The position numbers and the translations under genes are program-made. Source: Pseudonocardia autotrophica (GTDB lineage Bacteria; Actinomycetota; Actinomycetes; Mycobacteriales; Pseudonocardiaceae). From it: 64,000 nucleotides of DNA. Below, piece after piece: positions 34,225 to 42,565 of this stretch. The notes below the pieces were generated by a model that saw only the letters and a program-made list of their open reading frames with translations, did no database searches and was not told the DNA's origin. The stretch covers positions 2,666,001-2,730,000 of the forward strand of contig NZ_AP018920.1 of NCBI RefSeq assembly GCF_003945385.1. The letters are read 5' to 3'. Each line of letters opens with the position of its first letter. The stretch's first letter is position 1.

Positions 34225-35258
34225 ACACCGAATCGATTCCTGGGCACACCCGTGCCGCGGTCCTGCACGGCGCGCTCGACCTGCGGGTCGAGGAGGTGCC
34301 GGTGACCGGCCCCGGACCGGGCGAGGTGCTCGTCGCGGTCGAGGCGGTCGGCGTCTGCGGATCCGACGTGCACTACTTCACCGACGGCCGCAACGGACGC
34401 AACGTGCTGCGCGGCCCGATGGTGCTCGGGCACGAACCGGCCGGTGTGGTCGCCGCACTGGGCTCCGGTGTGGACGGCCCGGCCGTCGGCACCCGGGTCG
34501 CGGTGGAGCCCGCGGTCGGCTGCGGGCACTGCCCGACCTGCCGGTCCGGTGCCTACCACCTGTGCCCGTCCGGGACCTGCCTCGGCTCGCCGCCCACCGA
34601 CGGCGCCATGTCCGGCTACCGGGCCGTCCCGGCACGCGCCGCACACCCGCTGCCGGACACACTGCCGACCGAGCTCGGCGCACTCGTCGAGCCGCTGGCG
34701 GTGGCCGTGCACGCGGTCCGCCGGGCCGGTGTCGGCACCGGGCACCGGGTGCTGGTCACCGGTGCCGGACCGATCGGGGTGCTGGTCGCCCAGGTCGCCC
34801 GGGCCGCGGGCGCCGAGCAGGTCGTCGTCACCGACGTGCACGACGCCCGGCTCGACCGGGCCGCCGGGCTCGGCGCGACGGGCACCGTCAACACCGCCCG
34901 CGACGACCTCCCGGACGCCGCCTTCGACCGGCTGCTGGAGTGCTCGGCGGTACCGGCCGCGCTCTGGCAGGGCATGCACGCGCTCGGCCCCGCCGGGCGG
35001 GCGACCGTCGTCGGGCAGGCACCGCCGGCCGTCGACGGGCTGCCGCTGGCGCTGATGCAGCGCTGGGAGATCGACCTGAACGCCTCGTTCCGGTCCGCGC
35101 ACGCGTTCGGGCCCGCGATCGGGCTCGCCGCGTCCGGACGGGTGGACCTCGCCGGGGTACTGACCGGCCGGTTCGCCCTCTCCGACGCACCCGAGGCGCT
35201 GCGCGCGCCGGGTGCCGACCCGCACCACCTCAAGGTCGTCGTCCGCCCGGGCGACTGA
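34221..35258 (+). CDS. Zinc-dependent idonate/sorbitol-type dehydrogenase
   Basis: A 345-residue medium-chain zinc alcohol dehydrogenase. The catalytic zinc ligands are in GVCGSDVHYF and LGHEPAGVV, the structural zinc cysteines in CGHCPTCRSGAYHLCP, and the Rossmann motif is VTGAGPIGVLVAQ. The VCGSDVHYF start is typical of L-idonate 5-dehydrogenase and sorbitol dehydrogenase, so it probably oxidises a polyol or aldonate feeding the pathway. GTG 34221 overlaps the uxuB stop (GTGA). A 44-bp gap with a small hairpin separates it from the transporter. Confidence 0.88.
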   Translation: MNTESIPGHTRAAVLHGALDLRVEEVPVTGPGPGEVLVAVEAVGVCGSDVHYFTDGRNGRNVLRGPMVLGHEPAGVVAALGSGVDGPAVGTRVAVEPAVGCGHCPTCRSGAYHLCPSGTCLGSPPTDGAMSGYRAVPARAAHPLPDTLPTELGALVEPLAVAVHAVRRAGVGTGHRVLVTGAGPIGVLVAQVARAAGAEQVVVTDVHDARLDRAAGLGATGTVNTARDDLPDAAFDRLLECSAVPAALWQGMHALGPAGRATVVGQAPPAVDGLPLALMQRWEIDLNASFRSAHAFGPAIGLAASGRVDLAGVLTGRFALSDAPEALRAPGADPHHLKVVVRPGD

Positions 35259-35267
35259 CGCCGTCCC

Positions 35268-35281
35268 GCCCCGCACGGGGC
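35268..35281 (+). terminator. Small intra-operon hairpin
   Basis: GCCCC-GCAC-GGGGC, 5-bp arms with a 4-base loop, in the only sizeable gap of the operon (between the dehydrogenase and the transporter). It may lower or stabilise downstream transcript; it is too short to be a sure terminator. Confidence 0.3.
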
Positions 35282-35302
35282 CCCTACTCCATTCGAGGAC
35301 GC

Positions 35303-36676
35303 ATGGACACCAGCGGAACTCCTCCCAATCCGTCCACACTGGATCCGGATCGGCCGGCCGACCCGAAGGCGACCCGCAAGGCGGCCTGGGCCGGTCTGGT
35401 CGGCACCACGCTCGAGCAGTACGACTTCGTCATCTACGGCACCGCGTCGGCGCTGGTGTTCTCGTCGCTGTTCTTCCCGAACGTGTCGCCGGCCGCCGGC
35501 ATCCTGGCGAGCTTCTCGGCCTACGCGGTCGGATTCCTCGCCCGGCCGCTGGGCGGCCTGTTCTTCTCCCGCTACGGCGACCGGTTCGGCCGTAAGTGGA
35601 TCCTGGTCGCGACATTGCTGCTGATGGGCGGCTCGACGCTGCTGATCGGTCTGCTGCCGACCTACGAGACGATCGGCGTGCTCGCACCGGTGCTCCTGGT
35701 GCTCTGCCGGTTCTTCCAGGGCTTCGGCGCCGGAGCCGAACAGGCCGGGGCCGCGACCCTGCTCACCGAGACGGTCGGGCGGGGCCGCCGTGGCCGGTAC
35801 GCCTCGCTCGTCATGGTGGGCGCGGCGCTGGGCACCGCACTCGGCGCCGTCGTCTGGATCGCGGTCCAGCAGCTGCCCGAGGAGCAGCTGATGAGCTGGG
35901 GCTGGCGGCTGGTGTTCCTGTCCAGCCTGATCGTCACGATCGTCGCCATGGTGATCCGGCGCAAGCTCGACGAGAGCCCGGTGTTCGCCGAGCTGAAGGA
36001 CAACCACGTCGCACCGGCCAAGCCGGCCGGTGAGGTGTTCCGGCACGGTCGGCGTCCGATGCTGCTGGTGCTGTTCATGAACGTCGGCACCAGCGCGCAG
36101 TCCTACACCTTCCAGGTGTTCATCGCCTCCTACCTGGTGATGCAGGTCGGGGTCGACTCGTCGTTCGTGCCACCGGTGCTGCTGATCGGGGCGATCTGCG
36201 GCGGGATCGCGGCGTTCGGCTTCGGGTCGCTGTCGGACCGGGTCGGACGACGGCCCGTCTACGTCGGGATCATGGCCGGGATCGTGCTGTTGCCGTGGCC
36301 CGCGTTCGTCGCGCTGAACACCGGCGACCCGATCGCCATCGTGGTGACCATCGTGATCGGTTTCGTGCTCGCCGTGAACGGCGGCGTCGGGGTCCAGATG
36401 AGCTACTTCCCGGAGCTGTTCGGCAGTCGCTACCGCTACGCGGGCGTCACCCTGGGCCGGGAGTTCTCCTCCGCGCTCGGCGGTGGTGTCGCACCGCTGA
36501 TCTGTGCCGCCCTGCTCAGCGCGTTCACCGGGTCCTGGATCCCGGTGGCGATCTACATGTCGCTGATCGCGCTGGTCAGCCTGATCGCCGCCTGGATGGC
36601 GCCGGAGACCCTGGACCGTGACCTCACGGTCCCGCACGACGCGGGCGCCCGGCCCCGGGACGAGGTGAGCGCCTGA
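35303..36676 (+). CDS. MHS-family (MFS) sugar-acid transporter
   Basis: A 457-residue MFS transporter of the metabolite:H+ symporter type, with 12 predicted helices. The start region GTTLEQYDFVIYGTASALVF and the loop RYGDRFGRKW between helices 2 and 3 are hallmarks, as is the repeat SLSDRVGRRPVY between helices 8 and 9. It should import the sugar acid consumed by the operon together with protons. The ATG lies 6 bases after GAGGA. Its stop and the kinase start share one base (TGATG). Confidence 0.9.
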   Translation: MDTSGTPPNPSTLDPDRPADPKATRKAAWAGLVGTTLEQYDFVIYGTASALVFSSLFFPNVSPAAGILASFSAYAVGFLARPLGGLFFSRYGDRFGRKWILVATLLLMGGSTLLIGLLPTYETIGVLAPVLLVLCRFFQGFGAGAEQAGAATLLTETVGRGRRGRYASLVMVGAALGTALGAVVWIAVQQLPEEQLMSWGWRLVFLSSLIVTIVAMVIRRKLDESPVFAELKDNHVAPAKPAGEVFRHGRRPMLLVLFMNVGTSAQSYTFQVFIASYLVMQVGVDSSFVPPVLLIGAICGGIAAFGFGSLSDRVGRRPVYVGIMAGIVLLPWPAFVALNTGDPIAIVVTIVIGFVLAVNGGVGVQMSYFPELFGSRYRYAGVTLGREFSSALGGGVAPLICAALLSAFTGSWIPVAIYMSLIALVSLIAAWMAPETLDRDLTVPHDAGARPRDEVSA

Positions 36677-37710
36677 TGAGCGGGACACCACGGGCCGTCT
36701 GCCTGGGCGAGACCATGGGCCTGCTCGCCGCGACCTCGGTCGGCCGGCTCGCGCACGTCGGCGAGATGGCACTGGGCATCGGCGGAGCGGAGAGCAACGT
36801 CGCGATCGCGCTGTCCCGGCTCGGCGTGCCGACCGCGTGGGCCGGCCGGCTCGGTGCCGATGCGATCGGCGACCGGGTGGTCCGCGAGCTGACCGCGGAG
36901 CGGATCGCGGTGCACGCCGTCCGCGACCCGGACGCCCCGACCGGACTGATGCTCAAGGAACGCCTGCCCGGCGGCCGGATCAAGGTCTGGTACTACCGGT
37001 CGCACGCCGCCGGGTCCCGGCTCGTCCCGTCCGATGTCGACGACGAGCTGATCGCCGGCGCCGAGCTGCTGCACGTCACCGGCATCTCCCCGGCGCTCGG
37101 ACCGGGCCCCGGGGCGGCCGCGGCACACGCCGTCGCGGTGGCCAGGGAGGCCGGGACGACGGTCTCGGTCGACGTCAACCACCGCTCCGCGCTGTGGTCC
37201 GACGCCGAGGCGGGGCCCGCCCTGCGGACCCTCGCCGCATCGGCGGACGTGCTGTACGCCGGTGACGACGAGGCCCGCCTGGTGCTCGGGACGACCGAGG
37301 CCGACCCGGAGACCCTCGCCCGCGAGCTGGCCGCGCTCGGCCCGTCCGAGGTGGTGATCAAGCTGGGCGCGCAGGGGGCGCTCGCGCTGTTCCGGGACGC
37401 GGGGACGCCGCCGGAGGGTGCCGGGTCGGCGGGCGGAGACCCCCCCGATGGCCGGGCCGATGACCGGACCGATGGCTGGACCGTGCTGTTCGAGCCCGCG
37501 GTGCCGGTCGAGGTGGTCGACCCGGTCGGCGCCGGCGACGCGTTCGTCGGCGCCCACCTGGCCGAGCGGCTCGCCGGGCGCGCCCCGGCGGAGCGGCTGC
37601 GTACCGCGGTCACCGCGGGCGCGCTGATGTGCACCGTCCCCGGCGACTGGGAGGCGCTGCCCGACCGTGCCGATCTGGCGGCGCCGGCGGGACCCGACGT
37701 GACCCGCTGA
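36676..37710 (+). CDS. kdgK: PfkB-family 2-keto-3-deoxygluconate kinase
   Basis: A 344-residue ribokinase-like sugar kinase. The N-terminal GIGGAESNVAIALSRLG and the C-terminal signature VDPVGAGDAFVGAHL with the catalytic Asp are intact. With ManD upstream, KDG is the expected substrate and 2-keto-3-deoxy-6-phosphogluconate the product. The protein is longer than usual (about 310-320). The extra length is a Gly/Asp/Pro-rich loop at about residues 245-268, encoded by GATGGCCGGGCC-like repeats, and it probably sits on the surface. The matching aldolase is not in the operon and must be elsewhere. Confidence 0.88.
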   Translation: MSGTPRAVCLGETMGLLAATSVGRLAHVGEMALGIGGAESNVAIALSRLGVPTAWAGRLGADAIGDRVVRELTAERIAVHAVRDPDAPTGLMLKERLPGGRIKVWYYRSHAAGSRLVPSDVDDELIAGAELLHVTGISPALGPGPGAAAAHAVAVAREAGTTVSVDVNHRSALWSDAEAGPALRTLAASADVLYAGDDEARLVLGTTEADPETLARELAALGPSEVVIKLGAQGALALFRDAGTPPEGAGSAGGDPPDGRADDRTDGWTVLFEPAVPVEVVDPVGAGDAFVGAHLAERLAGRAPAERLRTAVTAGALMCTVPGDWEALPDRADLAAPAGPDVTR

Positions 37711-37778
37711 GTTCACACCCCTTCGCCGTCGTTCGCACCCGCCGCAGCGGGTGCGATGTGCGGCGAAGGGGTGCGAAC
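37711..37778 (+). terminator. Nested hairpin terminator of the hexonate operon
   Basis: Directly after the kdgK stop codon. An outer inverted repeat (37711-37728 with 37761-37778, 17 of 18 paired) encloses an inner perfect 8-bp hairpin (37735-37742 with 37747-37754). There is no T-tract. Position and stem strength support a terminator role. Confidence 0.65.
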
Positions 37779-37784
37779 CGGGCG

Positions 37785-37808
37785 GCGGCGGCGAGTGCCT
37801 GCCGCCGC
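37785..37808 (+). terminator. Second hairpin after the hexonate operon
   Basis: GCGGCGGC (37785-37792) pairs with GCCGCCGC (37801-37808) over an 8-base loop, seven bases beyond the nested hairpin. It may act as a back-up terminator. Confidence 0.45.
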
Positions 37809-38141
37809 AGGGCACCGTCAGCTCCGCGCGCAGGATCCCCGGCGACCCGTCCGGCGTCCGCTAACGGACATCGGTGACCCGCGGGTGTTCACGCAGCACC
37901 CGGTCGCCGCGGTGCCTGCATCGGCTTTCACACCGACTTCTTGTCGGCCTTTTACCGTGTACCGGCACGCTTCCCCGACGGCGCCCCGATCGGCCGGTAT
38001 CACGCGGAAGAAGGTGCATCCGAGGTGTCGGAAGCAACGCAGGCGACGGCATTCGCGAGTACCGCCGGCCGCTCCTGGCCGGTCCCCTCGCCTTCGGAGG
38101 CGCCGGAGCGCGGCCCCGACCTGACCGGGCACGATGGTGCC
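37809..38141. other. Intergenic region before the MprA-like regulator
   Basis: About 330 bp. An open frame precedes the response regulator in phase (from 37941), but its residues have no homology to the receiver family and I treat it as non-coding. A small hairpin CCGAC-TTCTT-GTCGG followed by CCTTTT lies at about 37930-37950. The promoter of the two-component operon should be here, but I cannot point to a convincing -35/-10 pair. Confidence 0.4.
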
Positions 38142-38840
38142 ATGGCTGCCCAGGTACTGATCGCCGACGACGATCGGGCGATCCGGGAGTCCCTGGCTCG
38201 TGCGCTGGAGCTGGAGGGCTACCAGGCGACGGTCGTCGAGGACGGGGTGGGCGCGCTCGCCCTGGTCCACCGCGGGACCTTCGACGCGCTGGTACTCGAC
38301 GTGATGATGCCGAGGATCGACGGACTGGCCGTGTGCCAGGTGCTGCGCGCGGAGAACGACCACACCCCGGTGCTGATGCTCACCGCCCGGGTGGAGACCT
38401 CCGACCGCGTCGCCGGGCTGGATGCCGGGGCGGACGACTACCTGCCCAAACCGTTCGAGCTGGACGAGCTGCTCGCCCGCCTGCGTGCGCTGCTGCGCCG
38501 GGCCGCACTGGTGCCCGCCGGACCCGACGGCGACGATCCCGCGCTGCTGCATCTACAGGCCCTGTGCGTCGACACCGGCGCACGGCGGGCCTGGTGGGCG
38601 GATCGTGAGCTGTCGCTGTCCAAGACCGAGTTCAGCCTGCTGGAGCTGCTGGTCCGCAATGCGGGAATCGTGGTGGAACACGCCACCGTCTACGAACGCA
38701 TCTGGGGCTTCGACTTCGGCGTCGACTCCAAGAATCTCGCGGTGTACATCGGCTACCTGCGTCGCAAGCTCGCGGCGGCGGGAGCGCCGGCCCTGATCCA
38801 CACCGTCCGGGGCGTCGGTTATTCGGCCCGCCCGTCATGA
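38142..38840 (+). CDS. OmpR-family response regulator, MprA-like
   Basis: A 232-residue regulator. The receiver domain (1-118) has IADDDRAIRE, the phosphorylated Asp53 in LVLDVMMPRIDG and Lys in DYLPKPFELDELLARLRALLRR. The winged-helix output domain covers about 135-230 (LSLSKTEFSLLELLVRNAG; IGYLRRKL; HTVRGVGYSAR). The receiver-linker sequence is close to mycobacterial MprA, a regulator of envelope stress. The start ATG 38142 is where homology begins. It overlaps the kinase by 4 bp (ATGA), so the two are translated together. Confidence 0.92.
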   Translation: MAAQVLIADDDRAIRESLARALELEGYQATVVEDGVGALALVHRGTFDALVLDVMMPRIDGLAVCQVLRAENDHTPVLMLTARVETSDRVAGLDAGADDYLPKPFELDELLARLRALLRRAALVPAGPDGDDPALLHLQALCVDTGARRAWWADRELSLSKTEFSLLELLVRNAGIVVEHATVYERIWGFDFGVDSKNLAVYIGYLRRKLAAAGAPALIHTVRGVGYSARPS

Positions 38841-40306
38841 GTCTGCGCACCCGGCTGTCGCTGGCGTTCGCGCTGGTGGCGACGATCGTTGCCGCGCTGG
38901 TCGGGCTGCTCAGCTTCTGGGTGGTGGCCGACCGGCTCGACGGTGAACTCGATCAGGCGCTGCAGGCCGCGACCGTGTCGCTGGCCGACGGGCGGACCGA
39001 GGTCCTCGCCCCGGCCCCGACCGGCTCGCTGGCCGACCGCGACGGCGCCGGAGTCCGCTGGGTCCCGCTGGATGCCGGCCGGCGAGGGGAGAACCAGCGG
39101 CTGGTCGCCCAGGCCGTCGCGCCGGACGGGACGATGACCCGCCTCGGCGGATTCGATGCGCTCCTCCCGGTCGGAGCCACGGCCCGAACCCTGGCCGCCT
39201 CCGCCGTCACCGGGGAGAGCGCCATGTCCGAGGTCGAGCTCGGTGACACCGATCTCAGGGTGCTGACCACGGCCCTGGGCGACGGACGCGGAGCGCTGCA
39301 GGTCGCGGTGGACGTGACCCGGCCCGACCGGGTGCTGGTCGAGATGGCGGTCGCCATCGGGTTGATCAGCGGGGCGGTGCTCCTGGTCGCCGCCGCGGTC
39401 GGATGGGTGATCGCCCGCCGGATCACCCACCCGCTGGTGCGGCTGACCGCCGTCGCCGAGGACATCAGCGCGGACGGCCGGGTCGAGGCGGTCGAGATTC
39501 ACGGGGCCGGCAACGGACCGCCCGGCCGGGACGAGGTGGGGCGGCTGGCGGCGTCCTTCACCGCGATGCTCGCCCGGATCGCCAACGCCCGTGACGCCCA
39601 GGACCGCCTGGTCCAGGACGCTGCCCACGAGCTCCGCACCCCGTTGACCAGCCTGCGTACCAACGCGAGTGTGCTGCGGCGGGTTGCCGAGGTGACTCCC
39701 GAGGCCCGCGAACGACTCATCGACGACCTGCAGAGCGAGACCCGTGAGCTGAGCAATCTCGTCGAGGAGCTCGTCGAGCTGGCGCTCGCCCGGCGCAGCG
39801 ACGAGCAGGAGGAGGCGGTGGCATTGGCCGATGTCGTCGATCGGGTCGTCGACCGGGTCCGGCGGCGCGCACCGCGCCGGATCGTGGTCGACAGTGACGG
39901 ATCGGTGGTACTCGGGCAGCCGCACGGTCTCGAACGCGCGGTGGGGAACCTGGTGGAGAACGCCGCCAAGTTCGCCCCGGACGACGCCGGCCCGATCGAG
40001 GTGCACGTCGAGCTGGGCTCCGTCGTGGTCTCCGACCGGGGCCCGGGCATCGACGAGTGCGATGCCGCACGGGTGTTCGACCGGTTCTACCGGTCCGACG
40101 CGGCGCGCGCTCTGCCCGGATCGGGGCTCGGTCTGTCCATCGTGCACGACGTCGCCGCCGCGCACGACGGTCACGCGTTCGCCCGGCCGCGTCCCGGCGG
40201 CGGCGCCGTCGTCGGATTCGGGGTGGCGCCGGATCGACTCTTACCCGATTCCGAACGGGGTCACGTCGGGACCTCACCCGCGGTCGGCACGGTGGACGAC
40301 AACTGA
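38837..40306 (+). CDS. Sensor histidine kinase, MprB-like
   Basis: A 489-residue membrane kinase. Helix 1 (LSLAFALVATIVAALVGLLSFWVV) and helix 2 (about residues 170-192) flank an extracytoplasmic sensor of about 130 residues. HAMP follows (RRITHPLVRLTAVAEDI), then HisKA with His264 in DAAHELRTPLTSLR, and a HATPase domain (ERAVGNLVENAAKF; VSDRGPGID; GSGLGLSIVHDVAAAHDG). Its likely partner is the preceding MprA-like regulator. The ECF transporter operon begins 123 bp downstream and is a plausible target. Confidence 0.92.
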   Translation: MSLRTRLSLAFALVATIVAALVGLLSFWVVADRLDGELDQALQAATVSLADGRTEVLAPAPTGSLADRDGAGVRWVPLDAGRRGENQRLVAQAVAPDGTMTRLGGFDALLPVGATARTLAASAVTGESAMSEVELGDTDLRVLTTALGDGRGALQVAVDVTRPDRVLVEMAVAIGLISGAVLLVAAAVGWVIARRITHPLVRLTAVAEDISADGRVEAVEIHGAGNGPPGRDEVGRLAASFTAMLARIANARDAQDRLVQDAAHELRTPLTSLRTNASVLRRVAEVTPEARERLIDDLQSETRELSNLVEELVELALARRSDEQEEAVALADVVDRVVDRVRRRAPRRIVVDSDGSVVLGQPHGLERAVGNLVENAAKFAPDDAGPIEVHVELGSVVVSDRGPGIDECDAARVFDRFYRSDAARALPGSGLGLSIVHDVAAAHDGHAFARPRPGGGAVVGFGVAPDRLLPDSERGHVGTSPAVGTVDDN

Positions 40307-40429
40307 CCGACCCGCTTCAGGGAGTCCGATGTCCGCCACCGGCACGTCTCGACCAGCACCGAGTCGTTCCCGGGCCCACCTCGTCGTTCCTGCGGAGCGG
40401 ACGACCGTGCGCCGGTCCACATCGGATCC

Positions 40430-42565
40430 GTGACCCCGATCGATCGGACCACCGTGACGGCACTGCCCATGACATCCATGACCGCTTCACCCCCCACACC
40501 CGGGGCGCGGCGGCGACACTCAGGACCCCTGCACCCGGTCGAACTCGCGCAGGCGGCGATGGCGGCCGCCCTGTGCACCGGCATCGCGGTCACCGTGGCC
40601 GTGGTGCCGTTCGCGGCCGCGTTGACCGTGCTGGCCGCGGTGCCGTTGGCGCTGCTGGTCCACCGGCACCGGTTCCGGGTCGTGGGTGCGGCGATGGTCG
40701 CCTGCGCGGTCGTCGCCTTCCTCGTCACCGGCAGCGCCGGGCTGAGCGTGATCGTCGTAGCCGCCTACATCGGTGCTCTGATCGGATGGGTCCGGCGACT
40801 CGGCGGGGGCACTCCGGCCGCGCTGGTCAGCGCGCTGGCCGCGAGCCTGGTGTTCGGGGCGTGTGCGGTCGCCGCGATGGCCGCGCTGGCCCGGTTGCGC
40901 GAACTGCTGTTCGCCTCGATCGCCGCCTACGCCGACGGGATGGCACTGGCCGTCGGCTCCGTGCCCGGCGGCGCGGTGGCCGGGCAGTGGATACGCGACG
41001 TCGTCGCGTCGGGGCTGGCGAACTGGCCTGTGTGGGCGTTGAGCACGGCGGCCGTGGCGGTCACCGGTTCGACGATGATCGGCTGGTGGGCGCTGGCGCA
41101 GGTACTCGATCGGATCGCCGGGCTGCCCGACGGCCACAAGCTCGACGGCGATCCCGACGACCGGCCGTCCGGCCCGGTACCCGTCGTGCTGCGGGACGCC
41201 CGGTTCCGCTACCCCGGTGCCGATCGGGACGCTCTCCACCCGGTGAACACCACGATCGCCGCCGGCGAGCACCTTGCGGTCACCGGCACCAACGGATCGG
41301 GCAAGACCACGCTGCTGCTGTTGCTCTGCGGCCGGGCGCCGACGTCCGGAGCGGTGACGCGGCCCGGAGCCGTCGGGCTCGGCCGCCGCGGCGGCACCGC
41401 GGTCGTCATGCAGCACCCGGAGAGCCAGGTGCTCGGCACCCGGGTGGCCGACGACGTGGTCTGGGGCCTGCCCGACGACCGGATCGTCGACGTGGAAGGG
41501 CTGCTCGGGAAGGTGGGCCTCGCCGGGATGGGCGATCGAGGCACCGGCAGCCTGTCCGGTGGTGAGCTGCAACGGCTCGCGATCGCCGCGGCGCTGGCCC
41601 GCGAGCCGGGCCTGCTGATCGCCGACGAGATCACCAGCATGGTCGACCCGCAGGGCCGCGTCGCGCTCACCGGAATGCTCACCGGCCTGGCCCGCGACCA
41701 CGAGATGGCGCTGGCCAACATCACCCACTACGACGACGAAGCCCGCTCCGCGGACCGCACTCTCGCACTGGCCGGCATCCACCACGAGGCCCGCGACGAG
41801 GCCGGAACCTCCATGGTCTCGACCGCTCCGGCTCCGTCGGCATCGTCGGCAGCGGCAGCGCCGTGGTCGTCGCTGCCGGGCTCGGTCGGCACTCCGCTGC
41901 TACAGCTCGACGGGGTCGGCCACGAGTACAGCAGCGGGACGCCGTGGGCGTCGACCGCGCTGCGTGGGATCGACCTGGAGGTGGGCCGGGGCGACGGGCT
42001 GCTGATCCACGGCGGCAACGGGTCCGGGAAGTCCACCCTGGCCTGGATCATGACCGGGCTGCTGGCGCCGACCTCGGGCCGGTGCCTGTTCGCCGGAAGG
42101 CCGGTGGCCGAGCAGGTCGGATCGGTGGCGCTGTCGTTCCAGACCGCCCGGCTGCAGCTGACCCGCGGCCGGGTCGACCTCGACATCGCAGCGGCCGCCG
42201 GATTCGACCACCGCGATCACGCCCGGGTGAGCCGGGCACTGGAATCGGTCGGCCTCGATCCGGCGCTCGGCTCATGTCCGGCCGACCGGCTCAGCGGCGG
42301 CCAGATGCGCCGGGTGGTCCTCGCCGGGCTGCTGGCCGGCGAGCCGCAGGCGATCGTCCTGGACGAGCCGCTGGCAGGGGTCGACGCGGCCGGCCGGGCC
42401 GGGCTGCTCACCCTGCTCACCGACCTGCGCCGGGAGACCGGTCTCACCGTGGTCGTCATCTCGCACGACTTCGCCGGGCTCGAGGAACTCTGCCCACGCA
42501 CCGTGCACCTGAGCGACGGCGGCTGGGAGCCGGTCACCGCGCCGTCCATCGGGAGCGGGTCATGA
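40430..42565 (+). CDS. ECF transporter: membrane domain fused to two ATPase domains
   Basis: A 711-residue fusion. Residues about 35-230 form a membrane domain of five or six helices, taken as the substrate-binding (S-like, DUF2232-type) part. Two ABC ATPase domains follow. The first has GTNGSGKTT (about 285), LSGGELQR and LLIADEI; the second has GGNGSGKST (about 530), LSGGQMRR and IVLDEPLAGVD. A linker rich in Ala/Ser/Pro joins them. Mycobacterium tuberculosis Rv2326c, next to the EcfT-like Rv2325c, has the same layout. The GTG at 40430 is assigned, with ATG 40469 as an alternative. The stop overlaps the EcfT start (ATGA). The substrate is unknown, probably a vitamin-like compound or metal. 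Confidence 0.85.
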   Translation: MTPIDRTTVTALPMTSMTASPPTPGARRRHSGPLHPVELAQAAMAAALCTGIAVTVAVVPFAAALTVLAAVPLALLVHRHRFRVVGAAMVACAVVAFLVTGSAGLSVIVVAAYIGALIGWVRRLGGGTPAALVSALAASLVFGACAVAAMAALARLRELLFASIAAYADGMALAVGSVPGGAVAGQWIRDVVASGLANWPVWALSTAAVAVTGSTMIGWWALAQVLDRIAGLPDGHKLDGDPDDRPSGPVPVVLRDARFRYPGADRDALHPVNTTIAAGEHLAVTGTNGSGKTTLLLLLCGRAPTSGAVTRPGAVGLGRRGGTAVVMQHPESQVLGTRVADDVVWGLPDDRIVDVEGLLGKVGLAGMGDRGTGSLSGGELQRLAIAAALAREPGLLIADEITSMVDPQGRVALTGMLTGLARDHEMALANITHYDDEARSADRTLALAGIHHEARDEAGTSMVSTAPAPSASSAAAAPWSSLPGSVGTPLLQLDGVGHEYSSGTPWASTALRGIDLEVGRGDGLLIHGGNGSGKSTLAWIMTGLLAPTSGRCLFAGRPVAEQVGSVALSFQTARLQLTRGRVDLDIAAAAGFDHRDHARVSRALESVGLDPALGSCPADRLSGGQMRRVVLAGLLAGEPQAIVLDEPLAGVDAAGRAGLLTLLTDLRRETGLTVVVISHDFAGLEELCPRTVHLSDGGWEPVTAPSIGSGS

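Noticed and set aside
37711..37778. End of an insertion sequence
   Set aside because: The inverted repeats are only 32 bases apart and no transposase remnant or target duplication is visible; a terminator explains them better.
40307..40429. Riboswitch upstream of the ECF transporter
   Set aside because: Some vitamin ECF genes carry riboswitches, but the 123-bp gap shows no cobalamin, TPP or FMN core motifs that I can recognise.
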